From assembly GCA_034687125.1 (NCBI GenBank), contig JAQGBZ010000030.1, positions 186,001-250,000 of the forward strand: a stretch of DNA of 64,000 nt, read 5' to 3'. Of the stretch, positions 24,758 through 38,638 are shown piece by piece. Every line of letters begins with the position of its first letter. Within the stretch, counting starts at the first letter, position 1. The notes below the pieces were generated by a model that saw nothing but the letters and a program-made list of their open reading frames with translations, did no database searches and was not told the DNA's origin. Made by a program: the position numbers and the translations under genes. The stretch comes from Neelides folsomi (lineage: Eukaryota; Arthropoda; Collembola; Neelipleona; Neelidae).

Positions 24758-27700
24758 ATGGATCCCGAGAGCTTTGAGGTCCCTCGGAGAGAACGACGGG
24801 AGAGGGAGAGCCATGAAGGGTCGGGCGGAGGAGACGACGATGAACGGCGTTCATTGTTCCTTCGGAAAAGTTCAACAGGGCTGAAGAGATTGCGGAAACC
24901 TCGATGCAGTCTGGCTGCTTTCTCAGAGCTCAGCTTGAGTCGTTCCTCATTCCGCTTTGAGCAAGATGACGACAGGTTTGTCTTTATGAAAGATTAGAAA
25001 ATAATTCTCCCATTTCCTCTTCCAAATTCTCCTCTTTCCAAAATTGTTTACTCAGACTATTCAAATAAATGAGGGCGTTTATTTACCATCTAGAGTAGAT
25101 CAAAGAGATATATTTTTTTCTTCATTAGAGCTTCAAAACTCTCTACAGAAATTTCTCAACTTCACCAGTTGTGATTCTTTGAACCTTTGCAATAATTGAA
25201 TTCACAAACTAATTTCCCTTAACCAAGACTTACGAGTGAGAAGTTGAGAACTTGGGGGATTTCATTACGTAATATTGCATATATTACTTGAATTACAGAT
25301 ATTTGAATTAAGAGATATTCCATACATTTGCATACGCATACTCAGCATTTACAAAAGGAATTAAAGCAATAAGAAGGAGAAAGCCGATGAAACATTAGGA
25401 AAGTTAAAGTTTGGTCCAAAGAGAATTATCTTATACGAATGTAGCGTGTGCTCCCGGCATCAGACATACATTTAATTCATCAAATAAGAAATATTATGTA
25501 GATAGAAATATTATCTAGATACAGATACAGATAATATGCATTAACATTAAAGAATAGATAAGGAAGCGAATGACTTCTATGCATTTATTCATGAAGAACT
25601 ATTTCAACAATTTACGAGGACCAGGAGGAGCATGTACAGACAGAAAAAGCTATTATGAGACTATTCATCATCAGCTTTTTTATTCCCTTTTCCATTTCGG
25701 GTGTTTGTATTATATTGGGAGTTGGGTTTCTCTCCTTGGCCAACTTCTCTTTTGTCTCTTGATGAGGGCTGAATTGAATTCATAAATGAAAACGACGTAA
25801 TTAGAAGGGTTTAATAAATAGAAAGCTCCGTTAATAAAAAAGAGTTTTTATATGAGTTCTATCATACAGATATAACCTTCCTACAGTGAGTTATTTCTAT
25901 TTGAGTGCGAGGAAGCAAAAGGAAACTCATAAAATCCTATGTATTGTATAGTGCTGTCGGTTCCTCCAATTTCCCTCCTTTCTCTCCCGAGTCCATAAAG
26001 GAGTTTTCGGATATTTGCGGATTAGTATAAAAGATTAGCATGCTGGGTTTATTGTGTAATATATAGAAGCGAGTGAATGAGAATCAGCGAGAGCGAAATC
26101 CTCATATTAATTTTGACCCGACTATAAGAGTAAATTGGAGAAAATTTGTATGAAAATGGAAATAAATCTCTAAATGTGATACAATACAAAATACCATACT
26201 CGCTATGAGATCGTTTATTAACTTTTTAAGCTTCTCATGTACACCAAATAAAGATAGCCGCATTGTCAAACTCCCATTGTGTAATTGCATTAACACAGAT
26301 AATAAGTCAATTCTAATATTCTTTCTTCTGTATAGAGTTCGAGTTGAGTATTACGTGAATGAGAACACAGTGAAGGAAAAACTCCATTTATACTTCTTCA
26401 AAAATCAACGCAGCAGCCTGATCATCCGAATAGCTCGATTCGCTCTGAAACTCTTCACATGTGTCCTCCACTTTCTGAGAGTGGTCAATAATGCAGACCC
26501 AACAGAAGCAGCATGGTGAGAGTTCATATTTACAGATAACTTCTTATCTCTTATCTCCTTCCCCATTAACCAACACGGATACTAAATTTCATTTTGTCGC
26601 GTTCAAATCAAGATGACCATATGTCGTATCTGTTGTAGAGTAGTATTGTAGCAGTACAAGTATGTCATAAATTCAATATGTGGATTTTGAACATGTGAGA
26701 TTTAATCAATTGAATATTTGGAACAGCTTTGGGTGCAAACCGGAAATCGACCCGAAGTACAAAGATTCCATGAACTTAACCGAGGAGGCTTTTCTCGAAC
26801 ACCCAGTCATAAATTGGCCTGCAATCATTTGGGTTGACAGGCCCTTGAAATTCTGGGTCCCTCACATTATCCTCGCCATTATTAGTCTGAGCGAGACAAT
26901 TCTACTTCTTTATCTTAATTACAAGGTTGGTAGCAAGTTCTCACTAATTTGCTTTCCGCACACTACTTTCACATTTATGGGCTCCTTTCCCCTCGGCTGC
27001 TATTTACCTCAATCTCAATAAATATTACAAATGAATGGAATGACTGTAAAGAATAATAAAGCACTTTAGGTTAAAAGGATTAATGATTCTTCCAAATTGT
27101 ACTATTAAAATAGTTCTTTAATGCACCTTATACTTTATTTAAATAATTGAATGCACAGGAATCATTTTTTTAACAAACTCTGTGACGTTGACGTTGACGT
27201 TGACTCTGACGTTAATAATAAGGAATTTTAAAGAATTCCCTTACACAGTTAATTTACTACATTGTACTGGCAATATACAGTATAATACTAACCATAAGTA
27301 CAAAGAAACAGACTGTATAGTTTATATTGTTATTCTCACATAAGGACATATATATATATAATATATTGTAATAGAAAACGAGCTATGTATACATAATAAT
27401 ATGTTATGTTTGTATTGTTTCCATTCTGTATGTATTTTGCTTTGTAATATTATTTTTTATGTTATTATGTTATAAACATAAAAATTTATTATAAGTATTT
27501 AATGTTCCAAGTTCTTGCCAAAATGTCCAGTGACCCACAATTACTTTTTTATCCTTTTCACAAAGGGATGAATAGCACATAAATATAACTACACTTTCAC
27601 CGCTTCCAACTCCCATTGACTTTGGGTTGATTCACAAGAAAATTATTTATTATTTACAACTGGCTTTGCACACAACTCCCCTGCCATTTCCCAAGAAGTA

Positions 27701-30700
27701 GGAGAATGAAAAGTAATGGGTTTGTATTTAATTATTAAAGTCCCTTGATTGTAGTTATCAAAGTTATTAAAATTGATCGGAGTGTGGATAATTGCTACCT
27801 TAATGAGGGTTCTTCGTGAGAACTAATCGCGGGTCTGTTGGTTTCAGGGGAACATTTTCCAGCAGCTGGTAACGAGGCGATTCGGCCTCGAGCTCGTCAC
27901 TACAGTCCCATTCATCCTGACCATTTTTTACAGCCCTCTTAGGAATTTGTTTGTTCCTGTCTTTCTCAATTGCTGGCTCGCAAAGTACGCTTTAGAAAAT
28001 ATGTTCAATGATCTCCACAGGGCCATGCAGCGGAGTCAATCCGCCCTTTCTCAGCAAGTAACAATTCTCATAGCTACAATACTCTGTCTTGTCTTCACAA
28101 GTATGTGTGGGGTAGAACACTTCCAAAGAGCTGGTAAATATTTTTTTAATAATATTACAAATAAGTCAAATAACCAAAAACCAATTTCCGTTTATGGCTT
28201 CAAAAACTCCAAAAATATGTATGATACCTTACATAGTATAATGGTACCTTATATATATGTATGGTATAAAGATTCGCTTACCGGTTTTACCAATTTTATA
28301 CACCTCAACCGCTCTCCGTATTTATAAACATGAGTAGTGGAAGGGTGTCAATCTGAGTGGAGCGTTTTGGGTTTAATAAATCTAAAAACGGTTATTATTT
28401 TCTACAGGGCACAGACGACTCAATCTTTTCCAATCCTTCTACTTTGTTGGTAAATTTCCATTTTATGCAATTTTCCAAAAAGACCAAGTGTGGAAAATGT
28501 GTGAAATGAGAAATGTTGTTTTCTAGTTGTTACATTTTCGACGGTCGGCTACGGCGACCTCGTTCCCGACATTTGGCCCTCACAGCTATTTATGGTGACG
28601 ATGATCTGCATCGCTCTTATAATGCTTCCAACCCAGTTCGAACAGCTTGCATTTACATGGATGGAGAGAAAGAAGCTCGGTGGGTCTTATTCTTCTCATC
28701 GAGCCCAACACGAGCGCCATGTCGTCGTCTGCAGCACGACTCTCCATGCGGATACCATTATGGACTTCCTCAACGAGTTCTATGCCCATCCTCTTCTCCA
28801 GGTACTCCAAACTTCACGTCATTCTTAAGGGCGTTGATGCGATTAAATATGCCAAAGTTCCCAAAGACTTGACAACCATATTACTCTTAGCGCTAGAGAA
28901 TTTTAAGAGGACTTTCACTTCCCTCAAAAATACTCAAAATCCTCTCAACTTTTACTCCTATATTTTGTATAAATAAATATGTAATATTGCAAGTTTTGAA
29001 AATTTTAATATACATATTGTATAGGTAGTAAGTATAGTAGAGCTGATTTACATACAATTATACCCTACAAACTTTTGTACATTATTAATGAAACGCCCAG
29101 AAGGAATTATGGGAGAGAAGCGTAGAGGACGCGGATGGATTTTGAGTAAAATTTTCAACGAAGGGTCTTTTCCCCATTCTTCACTTATTTACCTTTTTCA
29201 TTTGAGCCAGAGTTTCCACTTCCGACCTTTTCATCCCTTTCGCCAACTTATTAATGCTACGATAAAAGTGAAAATTGCTAGGAATTATTATTTATAAAAA
29301 CTTCGCTTCCACTTTCTTCCTTAAATCCCTTTAATGAATCATGGAGAGTTGGGGGACTAATTAGCGAATTGGTGAATGGGTTTATAGGATTACTTCGTGG
29401 TCCTGCTTTCGCCGATGGAGCTCGACACAACGATGCGGATGATTCTCCAAGTGCCAATTTGGGCCCAGCGTGTCATATACATCCAAGGCTCTTGCTTGAA
29501 AGATGGGGACCTTGGGAGAGCTCGAATGGGGGAAGCGGAAGCATGCTTCATTCTTGGGGCTCGAAGCTACGGGGATAAAACCGCCGCTGATGAACATACA
29601 ATTCTTCGATCTTGGGCCGTAAAGGATTTTGCTCCGATGATTCCCCAATACGTACAAATTTTGAGGCCTGAGAACAAACTCCATGTGAGGTTCGCGGAAC
29701 ATGTCGTTTGCGAGGACGAGTTCAAGTACGCTCTTCTCGCCAATAATTGCTTGTTTCCTGGAACGTCGACTCTCGTCACTCTTCTCCTTCACACGTCACG
29801 GGGACAGTGAGAACCATTTTTCTTAACTTTTGAAAGACCCTCTGGGGAATGGCAAGTTTTTAACCTCAATTCATCTCTCAATTTCATTTTATATAGAGAG
29901 GGAGAGACATCGAAAGAGGAATGGCAAAAACTTTACGGGAAATGCTCCGGCAATGAAATTTATCATATCCGGCTCGGAGACTCTCGGTTCTTTGGAGAGT
30001 ATGAGGGTATGTATTTAATACTCTTTAGACCTATCTGTATAAAAGACCAAATTGTTAAATTCGTTAAATCCTTCTTTTATACTTTAGTAATACAGATATT
30101 GTATAAGGGATGATTTAGGGCTTTTTTTGGAATGGTAGTAATTAGAGGATCTTAAATCAAAAGTTGTTCATTTCCTGCTGTGAAAAATTCTACTTTAGTT
30201 ATTTGCTCTAATTACAATCTTGGTACATATATTTAGCTAGACTGGCTCTGTTAGTTAACGAGAAAATTATCAAGTTGGGAAAGTTGGGAGACAAATTAGT
30301 AATTAGATTGAACAAGTCTTTTGAGCTTAACAAAGGTACCAGAATTAGTGAAAGTCGTTGGGAGTATTTTGAATACTTCATTAACGTGAAGTTGGGAATA
30401 TTGCAAAAGGAAGTATTAGAGAAAAGTTGTGGAATACAATAACTATATAATTTATATAAATATTACAAGGATCCAACAGACCAAGATTCCCATTATGAGT
30501 ACTTGAGAATAGTTATTCAACTCATAGCAAATTGTCATAGACTTAAATGCCAAAGTACATTCTATATTTAATCTCTAGAAAACTCTTGGTTCAATTTTCT
30601 ATCTAAACACATTGGATTTCATACATCTTTGTAAACTTTTACTTTTTCCTTCTCTCATAAGTTGGAAATAAAGGAAATAAGTACAAGACCCAAAGAAAAG

Positions 30701-33700
30701 TTTTTCACCCATATTTGGCAAGTTTTCGATTTTAAAAAATCAATATCTTTCTCATTTTTTAAATCCCTCAAAAAACTAACAAAACTTTTCTGGTAAATTA
30801 TGAGTTATTGCCATTTCCCCCGAGTATCAAAAATGTACATAAAAGTAAATTAAAATTTAATAATCTTGGGATGAAAGTGACGCAATATGATTATAAAATT
30901 ATTTACGATTTAATGAACATTATAAATTATAACTAACTTTGGGTCGAATAATTAATAATTGAAGGTTTACTAAATTGAGGTGAATTGGTCGAGGAAATTA
31001 TTAATGGCAAAGTGTAATAAATCTCTTAATGGGTGTGGCAGGTAAAAGCTTCACATACGCTTCTTTTCATTCCCATCGTAAATTTGGTGTGTGCCTTGTC
31101 GGGGTCCGACCAGCCCAACTGCCCGAATTCTACGAAGATACAATTCTTCTCAACCCAGGGCCAAGACACATTATGAGAAAATCTGATCTCTGCTTTTACC
31201 TCAGCATCACAAAGGAAGAACACTCGGCCTTTGTGACAGAAAACACCAATTCTCCAACTACAAACAATCCCCCCACGAATACGACCTCCGATGTGAACGA
31301 AGAGCCAGAAGAGTCAGACAGCCACCAACATGATCCTCACCAGTCCCAACATCACCCAACTCCCAAAGTTAATGTCGATGTAGAAACCGGCTCTCAGGAC
31401 CAGATCCACGGAAATAATTCAATTACAATCAATGATAGAGAAAGTGAGGAACACCGGCCAGGGTCTGGTCCTGGTTTTCATACAACCCAGACGAGCACGA
31501 CGATTCAAATAGCAGTGGACAGAATTGAAGATGAAAGGAAAATGTCAATTGGGGTGACTGGAGGGCTTTTGAACCCCAATAGCCCAAATCTGAATCTCCT
31601 TGCCCTTCCCACAACTTCGGATCAGCGATCGAGTGAGATTTGGGACTTTTTTTGGCTTTGCATTCAATGCGGCTTTTACCATTTGCCTTGAAATCATGGG
31701 CAGATGAATCAGAACGATTTGTGCGTAGCTTTGCTTAATATTGCCGTTTGCTTAAAATTCATGCTTTGATCTCGAATGTTATAAATTCTCTATCCTTCAT
31801 ATTTATATTTTAGTCATTTATGCAGAATCTCAATTTCGAGCATTAGTATTCTTCTCTAACAATACTGGCTTTATTTCTTATTTGGTATTATCTTCTTATA
31901 AATCTCTGTCTGTACCTACCTATTTACATTAGGATTAGATTATGTATGTTGATAAATTCTTATAGCCTTTTTTGTTTTATTGAACAAATATTGTCCAATC
32001 AATATTCTCATTGGAATGGAATTACATTTTCGAAATAAATGCGTGCTCCAGTTTAAGATTTAAATAATGTTAGTTCAATATTACCTTCAATGATTTTTGA
32101 ATATTTTTGATCATACATACCTATAAGATATGGTAGATTGATTGATCATCTATATATTTGGAATTTAATATGAAGTCGTAAGACTTGTCGAAATTTTGTG
32201 AGAAAATTCCTGTTTTTAAAATATTATATTTCATTTTTGCTATATTCACTCACTCAATATGAAAGGAACACTAGATTGACTTTTCTTTCACCACATATCT
32301 TAACTTAATCTCGTTTTCTTCAATAAACCATTTACTATTTTATTTCATGCCTCAATTCCTTCCCACAGTGAAATGTTATGATCTTATCGATTTCTTGAAA
32401 TATTTCGCATTGGAATTTTTCAAATTCACTTTTACGATCTTCTTGATAACAAAAAATTGTATTTATTTATTATGGCGCCCACATCCCCCATTCAATAAAT
32501 ACAAACAAACCTTCGAGTAGAGATATAACATTTTACATTCATGCCATAGTTTATTTCATTCCATAGTAAAAAAAATGTGATCTGGAAACCGGAATATGGA
32601 TTTGCCAATATGACAAATCTTCAAAACTTCTTATACCATATACACAAAAATTCAAATATATAATAATATGTAATACGGTGTAAATTTTTATTTTAAAAAT
32701 AATGTGGAAATTTCTTTCGCAGTATTTATATTTGGTAATGCTCTTCAGGGGTGGTGCGCTTTATTCAACATTTGCAATTTTTTATATGAATAATGTGTTT
32801 TAAAAACAGAATGAAAATGTTTATTTTTTATAAGCTCTTAAAATGCAAGGCTTCGAAAGAATAAAAGCAGCAGGATAAAAAGATTGCACAGTTGGGAGCC
32901 TAAAGGCTCAAAATGAATCGCTGTCATTTCGCACAAACTGCTTTCTCTTCAAATCTCCTAACGCACATGTCGATCTTGCAGAAAGTAATTGTAAAAGCAC
33001 GTTGAGATTGAAGATAACACTTTAACTTTACATATAGAATAATGAAAAGTTGGAGCTGATCGAATGTGAGTATGAAGTGCTGAGCTGAATTGTGAGAGCT
33101 GGTGCCAAAATAAATTAGTTTATTGATCACGGACGAGAATGCCAATTAGCTTACTTTTTTGACTCCCCTCTAATTTTCTCTTCTTCACGTTCATCCAGAC
33201 AGTCGCCGGCCAAGCATCCTCCCTGTGCCTGAGTCTTTTCCATCTCACCCTGGGATCGATCCTAACCAGCCAGGCGGAATGAGCAATAACGAGAAAATTC
33301 TCTCATCTTCAGATGGAGGTGGGACGAGCGACGAGGCGGAGGACGAAGTGCCTTGGATGGGCATGGGCCCTTCAGAGAAAGTTGCACAGGTCATCAAGGG
33401 ATTTCCACCTGTCGCGCCCTACATTGGAGTCACGCCCACCCTCTGCTACCTCTTGAGGGAAAAGAAGCCTTTATGCTGTCTCCAACTCGCCCAGGTTCAC
33501 TTTTAAAGATCAATATAAAAGTTGTATGAAATTCGACTTTATTTTTATTTATGTCGACCCTACTTGACATAAATAAATTGCCAAATAAATGGAATATACA
33601 GATATGCCATATTATGTGTAGTATATGCTTAAGCTTAAACTTAATAAATATTGACACTGAAGTAGACGGTGCTTAAGAGAGCTCCCCATGAAGTTCAAAG

Positions 33701-36700
33701 TTCAAATGGTCAATATCCAAAACTACACAGCAATGCATTAGTATGTATAAAAGGAAAGAAAAAAGTGTCCTCATGGGAGGAACCATAGATCGTAAGAAGA
33801 GATGAAGAGATCCCCACTTCCTCGTTTTTAAAGCTCTACACTTGTAAACAGGAAAGCAAACATGTTTGTGTATTAAAAGGAAAACCATAAAATTGGAACC
33901 ATCTTTTCGCACCGTTCTAAAATATTTATTCCCCAAAATTGATTCTGCCCTTTTCTATCCCAAGCAAAGCTCGAGTCAATGTGACCAATTTTTTCATCAA
34001 AGGATCCGCTATCCCATACACTTGCAATATTAATCAAATTTCCTTCGTTATTTTTTCAATCTTCTTGTATGGGAAAGGTAAAGAAAGGAGTAAACCCCAC
34101 TCACAGATTTAATGGGTTCTTAAATCATTGACATGCGTGTGTCCTATGTTGTAGAAAAATAAAGCAAAAATATAAGCATTGAATATATACAAGTACAGTA
34201 AGTACTCTACTTATAACTATTACTTTATTACAACTCATGCATAGCTAAAATGTATTTTAATAACCTTATAATGAATTTTATTCGCGATTTAATATGCCCG
34301 ACTTGATGAGGATAAATTATTTAAATAAATACAAGCTTATTAATTATTAAAATAAAAGTCAAAATAACTGAATTAAAAGAAACTGGAACTCAATATTTGA
34401 AAAATATTGTGTTTGAACTGTAAAAAACCACGAAGACTATAAAGTAGAAAGTAACTTGGTTTTTATAAAGTATGGTATAATGAAAATAATACATTGTAGA
34501 AAGCAATAGAGCTTTGACCTAATTTGAACTACAGAACGTATTTATGAACTCAATTTCCACACCGAGACTTTATTTTGAGTGTATAAAATGAATTAGACTC
34601 ACATGAGTTGTCCCTAGGAAAATTGGATAGAAAATGTCAACATATTTAATTCAAATGTGCTATAGGCTTGTGAGCATTGTGCAAACAGAACGGCGTACGA
34701 CTACAATTGGCAGAACAGTACAATAATCCTTGCGGCTGACTACGCTTCAAGCGCAATCTACAACTTCATCGTCCCTCTCCGTGCTCATTTTCGACCAAAG
34801 GGCAAATTGAGCCCCATCATTCTCCTTCTGGACCAGAGACCAGACATGGCCTTTCTTGATGCTGTTTCCCACTTCCCAATGATATATTGGTTTCAAGGGA
34901 GCATCAATTGTATGGATGACCTTCTAAGGGCCGGAATCACTTTGGCTGAGAGCGTTGTCGTGGTCAACAAGGAACATTCCAACTCGGCTGAGGAAGACAC
35001 GCTCTCAGATTGCAACACCATTGTCGCAGTGCAGACAATGTTCCGATTCTTTCCACTTATTAAAATCGTAACAGAGCTGTCTCAGTCAAGGTTCGTGGAG
35101 ACATCTTAATAAATTCTTATTTTATTGGAAAAGCTGTCTATGAAGGTTCTATTCACAGTAACATGAGGTTCATGCAATTTCGGGCTCATGATGCGTACGC
35201 TTTACATCTCTCTCGAATGGAAAAGGTACGTTTTTATTTATTATATAACTTGCTTTTAATTATTATTATCTAACTTAATTATTTGTAACTTATTATTTTG
35301 AAGCAATGACTTTTCAAGGAAAAATAAGAAGTCAGAAAAAAGTTTCTATAGTTCATTCACGGTGAATTTGCGCTTGAGTTATACATTGGCCCATCATGTG
35401 CATTAATAAAAATTCTCATTTAGTTGGTAACAAAATTTAAATAATGCAGATGCAGGGGATATCCAATAACTCGAGCGCAAATTCACCGTGAATGAACTAT
35501 AGTTACAAAATTCATAGTATTCATAATACATCATTTTAATTTTAAAAAGAAGGATATTGAGTATGAATGGAAACATGAACTGAATACCTTATTATTTACT
35601 TAATATTGAGCTACTCTTAAATTCTCAATTTACTTGGTTGGAAAATAAATTATGTAAATTCATATTCATCGAGGCTTGAATGTAGTTCTTGGATAAATGA
35701 TTATTTTGAAAGATGTATTTTTGGTGAAATTGGTTTTGAGGTTCGGTTGATCCAACACGTATAGAAAAATCCCAACTCGTTATATTTAAATTCTAGTCAT
35801 AAATAAAAAGCATACTTTAACCCCTGGAAATGTTGAAATGATGTTTTTTGCAATACATTCATATAAATATATTTCAAATATTTCATACATATTTTTATGT
35901 AAAATTGCAGCGGGAGAAAGAACGTGGTTCTCACATCTCCTACATGTTTCGTCTCCCATTTGCCGCAGGGAGTGTTTTCTCCGCATCAATGCTCGATACA
36001 TTACTGTACCAGGCATTTGTGAAAGACTACTTGATCACTTTCGTGAGGCTTCTCTTAGGGATCGATCAAGCTCCTGGTTCCGGATTCCTCACTTCGGTAC
36101 GTCTATTCTTTGGGTTCTACCACTCATTTGGGAAATGGTGGAGTCTTGTTTGAAACCCATTATGTGTTAAAGGGACTTTCATTTCCCATTCCAAAGAGGT
36201 AGGAGGAAGTTAAACAAAGCTTATTGTCGCCGTCCCCATCTCCTCATTCATTTCAATCAATGACATCCTCAACACGCGTTGGGGCTTTTTATCTAAACCT
36301 TTGCTTTCCAAAACCTTTTTCGCTAATCTCTTCCTTTTTGTCCTCCCCCGATGGATTTTCTTTTTTAATTTTTATATGCCAAACATTTTCTTTTCAAAGT
36401 GCGGATGCAAGTCGAGAATTTGGAACAACAAAGCAATAAATTGTTATTGTGTACCTATATAAAAAATCAATATATGATATATTGGGAACGGATTCGGGTA
36501 GTAAATGGAGATATATTGACTATAGTTAATATCCGGAAGTATATAATAATTTATTGTTTGCAGATGCAACTAACTAAAGATGATCTCTGGATTCGTACAT
36601 ATGGTCGGCTGTATCAAAAACTGTGTTCTACAACTTGTGAGATTCCCATAGGTAATCAACCACTCGGCATCCGTTGATGAATTGTGAATGTTTCATGAAG

Positions 36701-37796
36701 CTTAATTGATTGAGTTAAACATTTACTAGGTATCTACCGCACTCAGAGCTCTCATTTGGAGAGCGACGAGAGCGACTATTACGACACGAACGACAATGCC
36801 TATGGAGCCGAGGCGGGCACTTCAACCTCTTTAGAGAGCTTACGGAAACGGAAAGGAGGCGGGAGTACTCCGGGGGGAGGTGAAACCAAAAACCCCTACT
36901 ATTCACATTGCTTCCGGGCCGCTTGTGGCTCTGATGCGAGCTCATTTACATCGGCCGCTTTAACCGTCACAGATGAGACCCGAGACTCCCACGCTCAGCT
37001 CATCGAGAGAGCCGAGATGACCAACCTCGTGAGATCGAGGATGGAGAGCAACAGACTTCCAATCTGCGAGCAAGAAGTGGTTGGGACCGAGAAGCGATCC
37101 ATCTCCTACGTCATCATCAACCCTTCCTGCGACCTCAAGATCAAGGAGGGAGACATCGTCTATGTGATACGTCCCAGTCCCTTCTCGGCCCACAAGACAT
37201 TTGAAAGACACAACTCGCGGAGGAAGTCGACACTGAACCAAGCGGCCGGGGCGGGAAATACAGAGGAGTTGCAGAAGGCCGCTTATGGGCTTTTCCAAGA
37301 AAAGAGAACTCCGCAACGTCGGCGGTCGTCCTCCGGCTCCGTCCCATTTACGAGTTTCATGGGTCATGGACACAGCGGCAGCGGAATGAATCGGGTAGGA
37401 ATGTCAAAGAGTAACTCACTCTCACTCCCAGACTCCCCAAGGCAGAGGAGCAACTCACTCCGAGTCGTCCCGGCCGATGACATTTTGCTGCGGAGGAGCA
37501 ACTCTTTGAGGCAAGGACTCGGCATGGGTCTCTCGGGGTCTGGAATGGTGGGGAGAAAGCATGGGTCACAGGACGAGATCGGGTTGCCGATCGTGACCAG
37601 ATCGCCTTTGCTGGCAACGACTTCTGCCCCTCCTTCCACCTCCCACCCCAGGCAGACAAGGATGACGATCAATGGCGGGATTAATTTTGAAGTCACGCCT
37701 CCCGACGACCATTTTGCCCAGCCGGGCATACAGACAGGGGTTGGAACGGGAGAAAGCCAATCTCAGAGCCCCACCCTACAAGGGACCATTGTGTGA
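24758..37796 (+). CDS. SLO2: SLO2/KCNT-type large-conductance potassium channel
   Basis: Tetrameric plasma-membrane K+ channel with six membrane helices and two cytosolic RCK domains, gated in relatives by Na+, Cl- or Ca2+. Fifteen exons: 24758-24975, 26336-26515, 26727-26925, 27848-28133, 28408-28449, 28527-28801, 29388-29806, 29897-30006, 31042-31632, 33199-33494, 34666-35090, 35159-35225, 35911-36096, 36564-36651 and 36730-37796, giving 1482 residues with every phase closing. Landmarks: [14 protein letters not shown] before S1, [20 protein letters not shown], filter TVGYGD at 314-319, [17 protein letters not shown] opening RCK1, [18 protein letters not shown], the SRRPSI linker motif, [10 protein letters not shown]-type block ([13 protein letters not shown]) and TPGSG-type APGSG in RCK2, and [16 protein letters not shown]. 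The first exon is joined by phase and gives [11 protein letters not shown]. The start is taken at the ATG at 24758 because the upstream in-frame opening codon is GTG. The C-terminal 350 residues are Ser/Arg-rich. Confidence 0.95.
27183..27212. promoter_or_regulatory. cluster of four TGACGT (CRE half-site) motifs
   Basis: TGACGT occurs at 27183, 27189, 27195 and 27207 in intron 3 of the channel gene. The first three are head-to-tail copies of a 6-bp unit. TGACGT is the half-site bound by CREB/ATF factors. It could be a regulatory cluster or simply a short tandem repeat; binding is inference. Confidence 0.4.
35349..35502. mobile_element. small MITE with 37-bp inverted repeats
   Basis: The left arm reads TATAGTTCATTCACGGTGAA and goes on through TTTGCGCTTGAGTTAT; the right arm is its inverse with one mismatch. 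The whole unit is about 154 bp in intron 12 of the channel gene (35226-35910). TATA at both borders fits a TA target duplication. No coding content. Confidence 0.82.
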
Positions 37797-38638
37797 TATC
37801 AATTACTAATTTATGATTTTTTACAATTAACTACAATTAACTGGTCTTATTCCATATTGAAGAGAGATTCATAAATTATTAATTTGGAAGAATTCCTATT
37901 AATAACCATATATTATTATTAGTAGAGCCAATTGTTAGATATGATCGTCCCTTAAAAATCACTATCGGAATTCTTGATACTAGAGTCAGAGTACAAGTAG
38001 TCATACGCTTATCAAACAGAGTAAAAACCCACAGGTATTTCGGTACATTTGCCTATATCGGTAGTTGTTTAAATATTAATAAAATTAATGTAAAATAGCT
38101 AGGAGGATGTTTAATTATTACATTACTAGCAAAATGTTTAAGTGTGGCTTAAATGAATGTTTTCAATAATTGTCTAATTATCTTAGGTATAAGCGATACC
38201 TTCCCTGTGCTAAAAAATTTGTGCCTTCAATCATTACTTATTAACATTTTGATCAATTAATAACTAAACTTTGATGAATTCATGTTTTGTGAAAGTACTT
38301 AAATAATTAATAAGAAAAAATTACTATCGGTGTGCATTTAACTCTCTACTAAATTATTTAAGTCTTCAGTGACTCTAGTAAATATATCTTACATACTAAC
38401 TATACACTAATATTATTTAACAACTTTAGTGTAATAAATACCTCATATTAACTCATATTTAAGTCATATAACATATAATATCTCTATATACATTAGTAGA
38501 TCAATCTAAAACACTTAATGCTATACTTTGAAATGAAACATTATGATTTTTGATACAGATAAAGTAATACTATTTACGATAATAAATAAGAATAATCAGA
38601 CGGATCCTCAACTCATGATAAACCATTTTGACATTTAT

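Noticed and set aside
24558-24875. 105-codon minus-strand frame near the SLO2 start
   Set aside because: Overlaps the first coding exon, shows no domain, and the plus-strand reading splices in phase to [10 protein letters not shown].
28513-28872. Overlapping plus-strand frames at the SLO2 pore exon
   Set aside because: Other frames of the exon 28527-28801 that carries TVGYGD; shadows only.
29382-29792. 136-codon open frame on the minus strand
   Set aside because: It is exactly antisense to the conserved RCK1 exon (29388-29806); it is open because of codon bias on the other strand.
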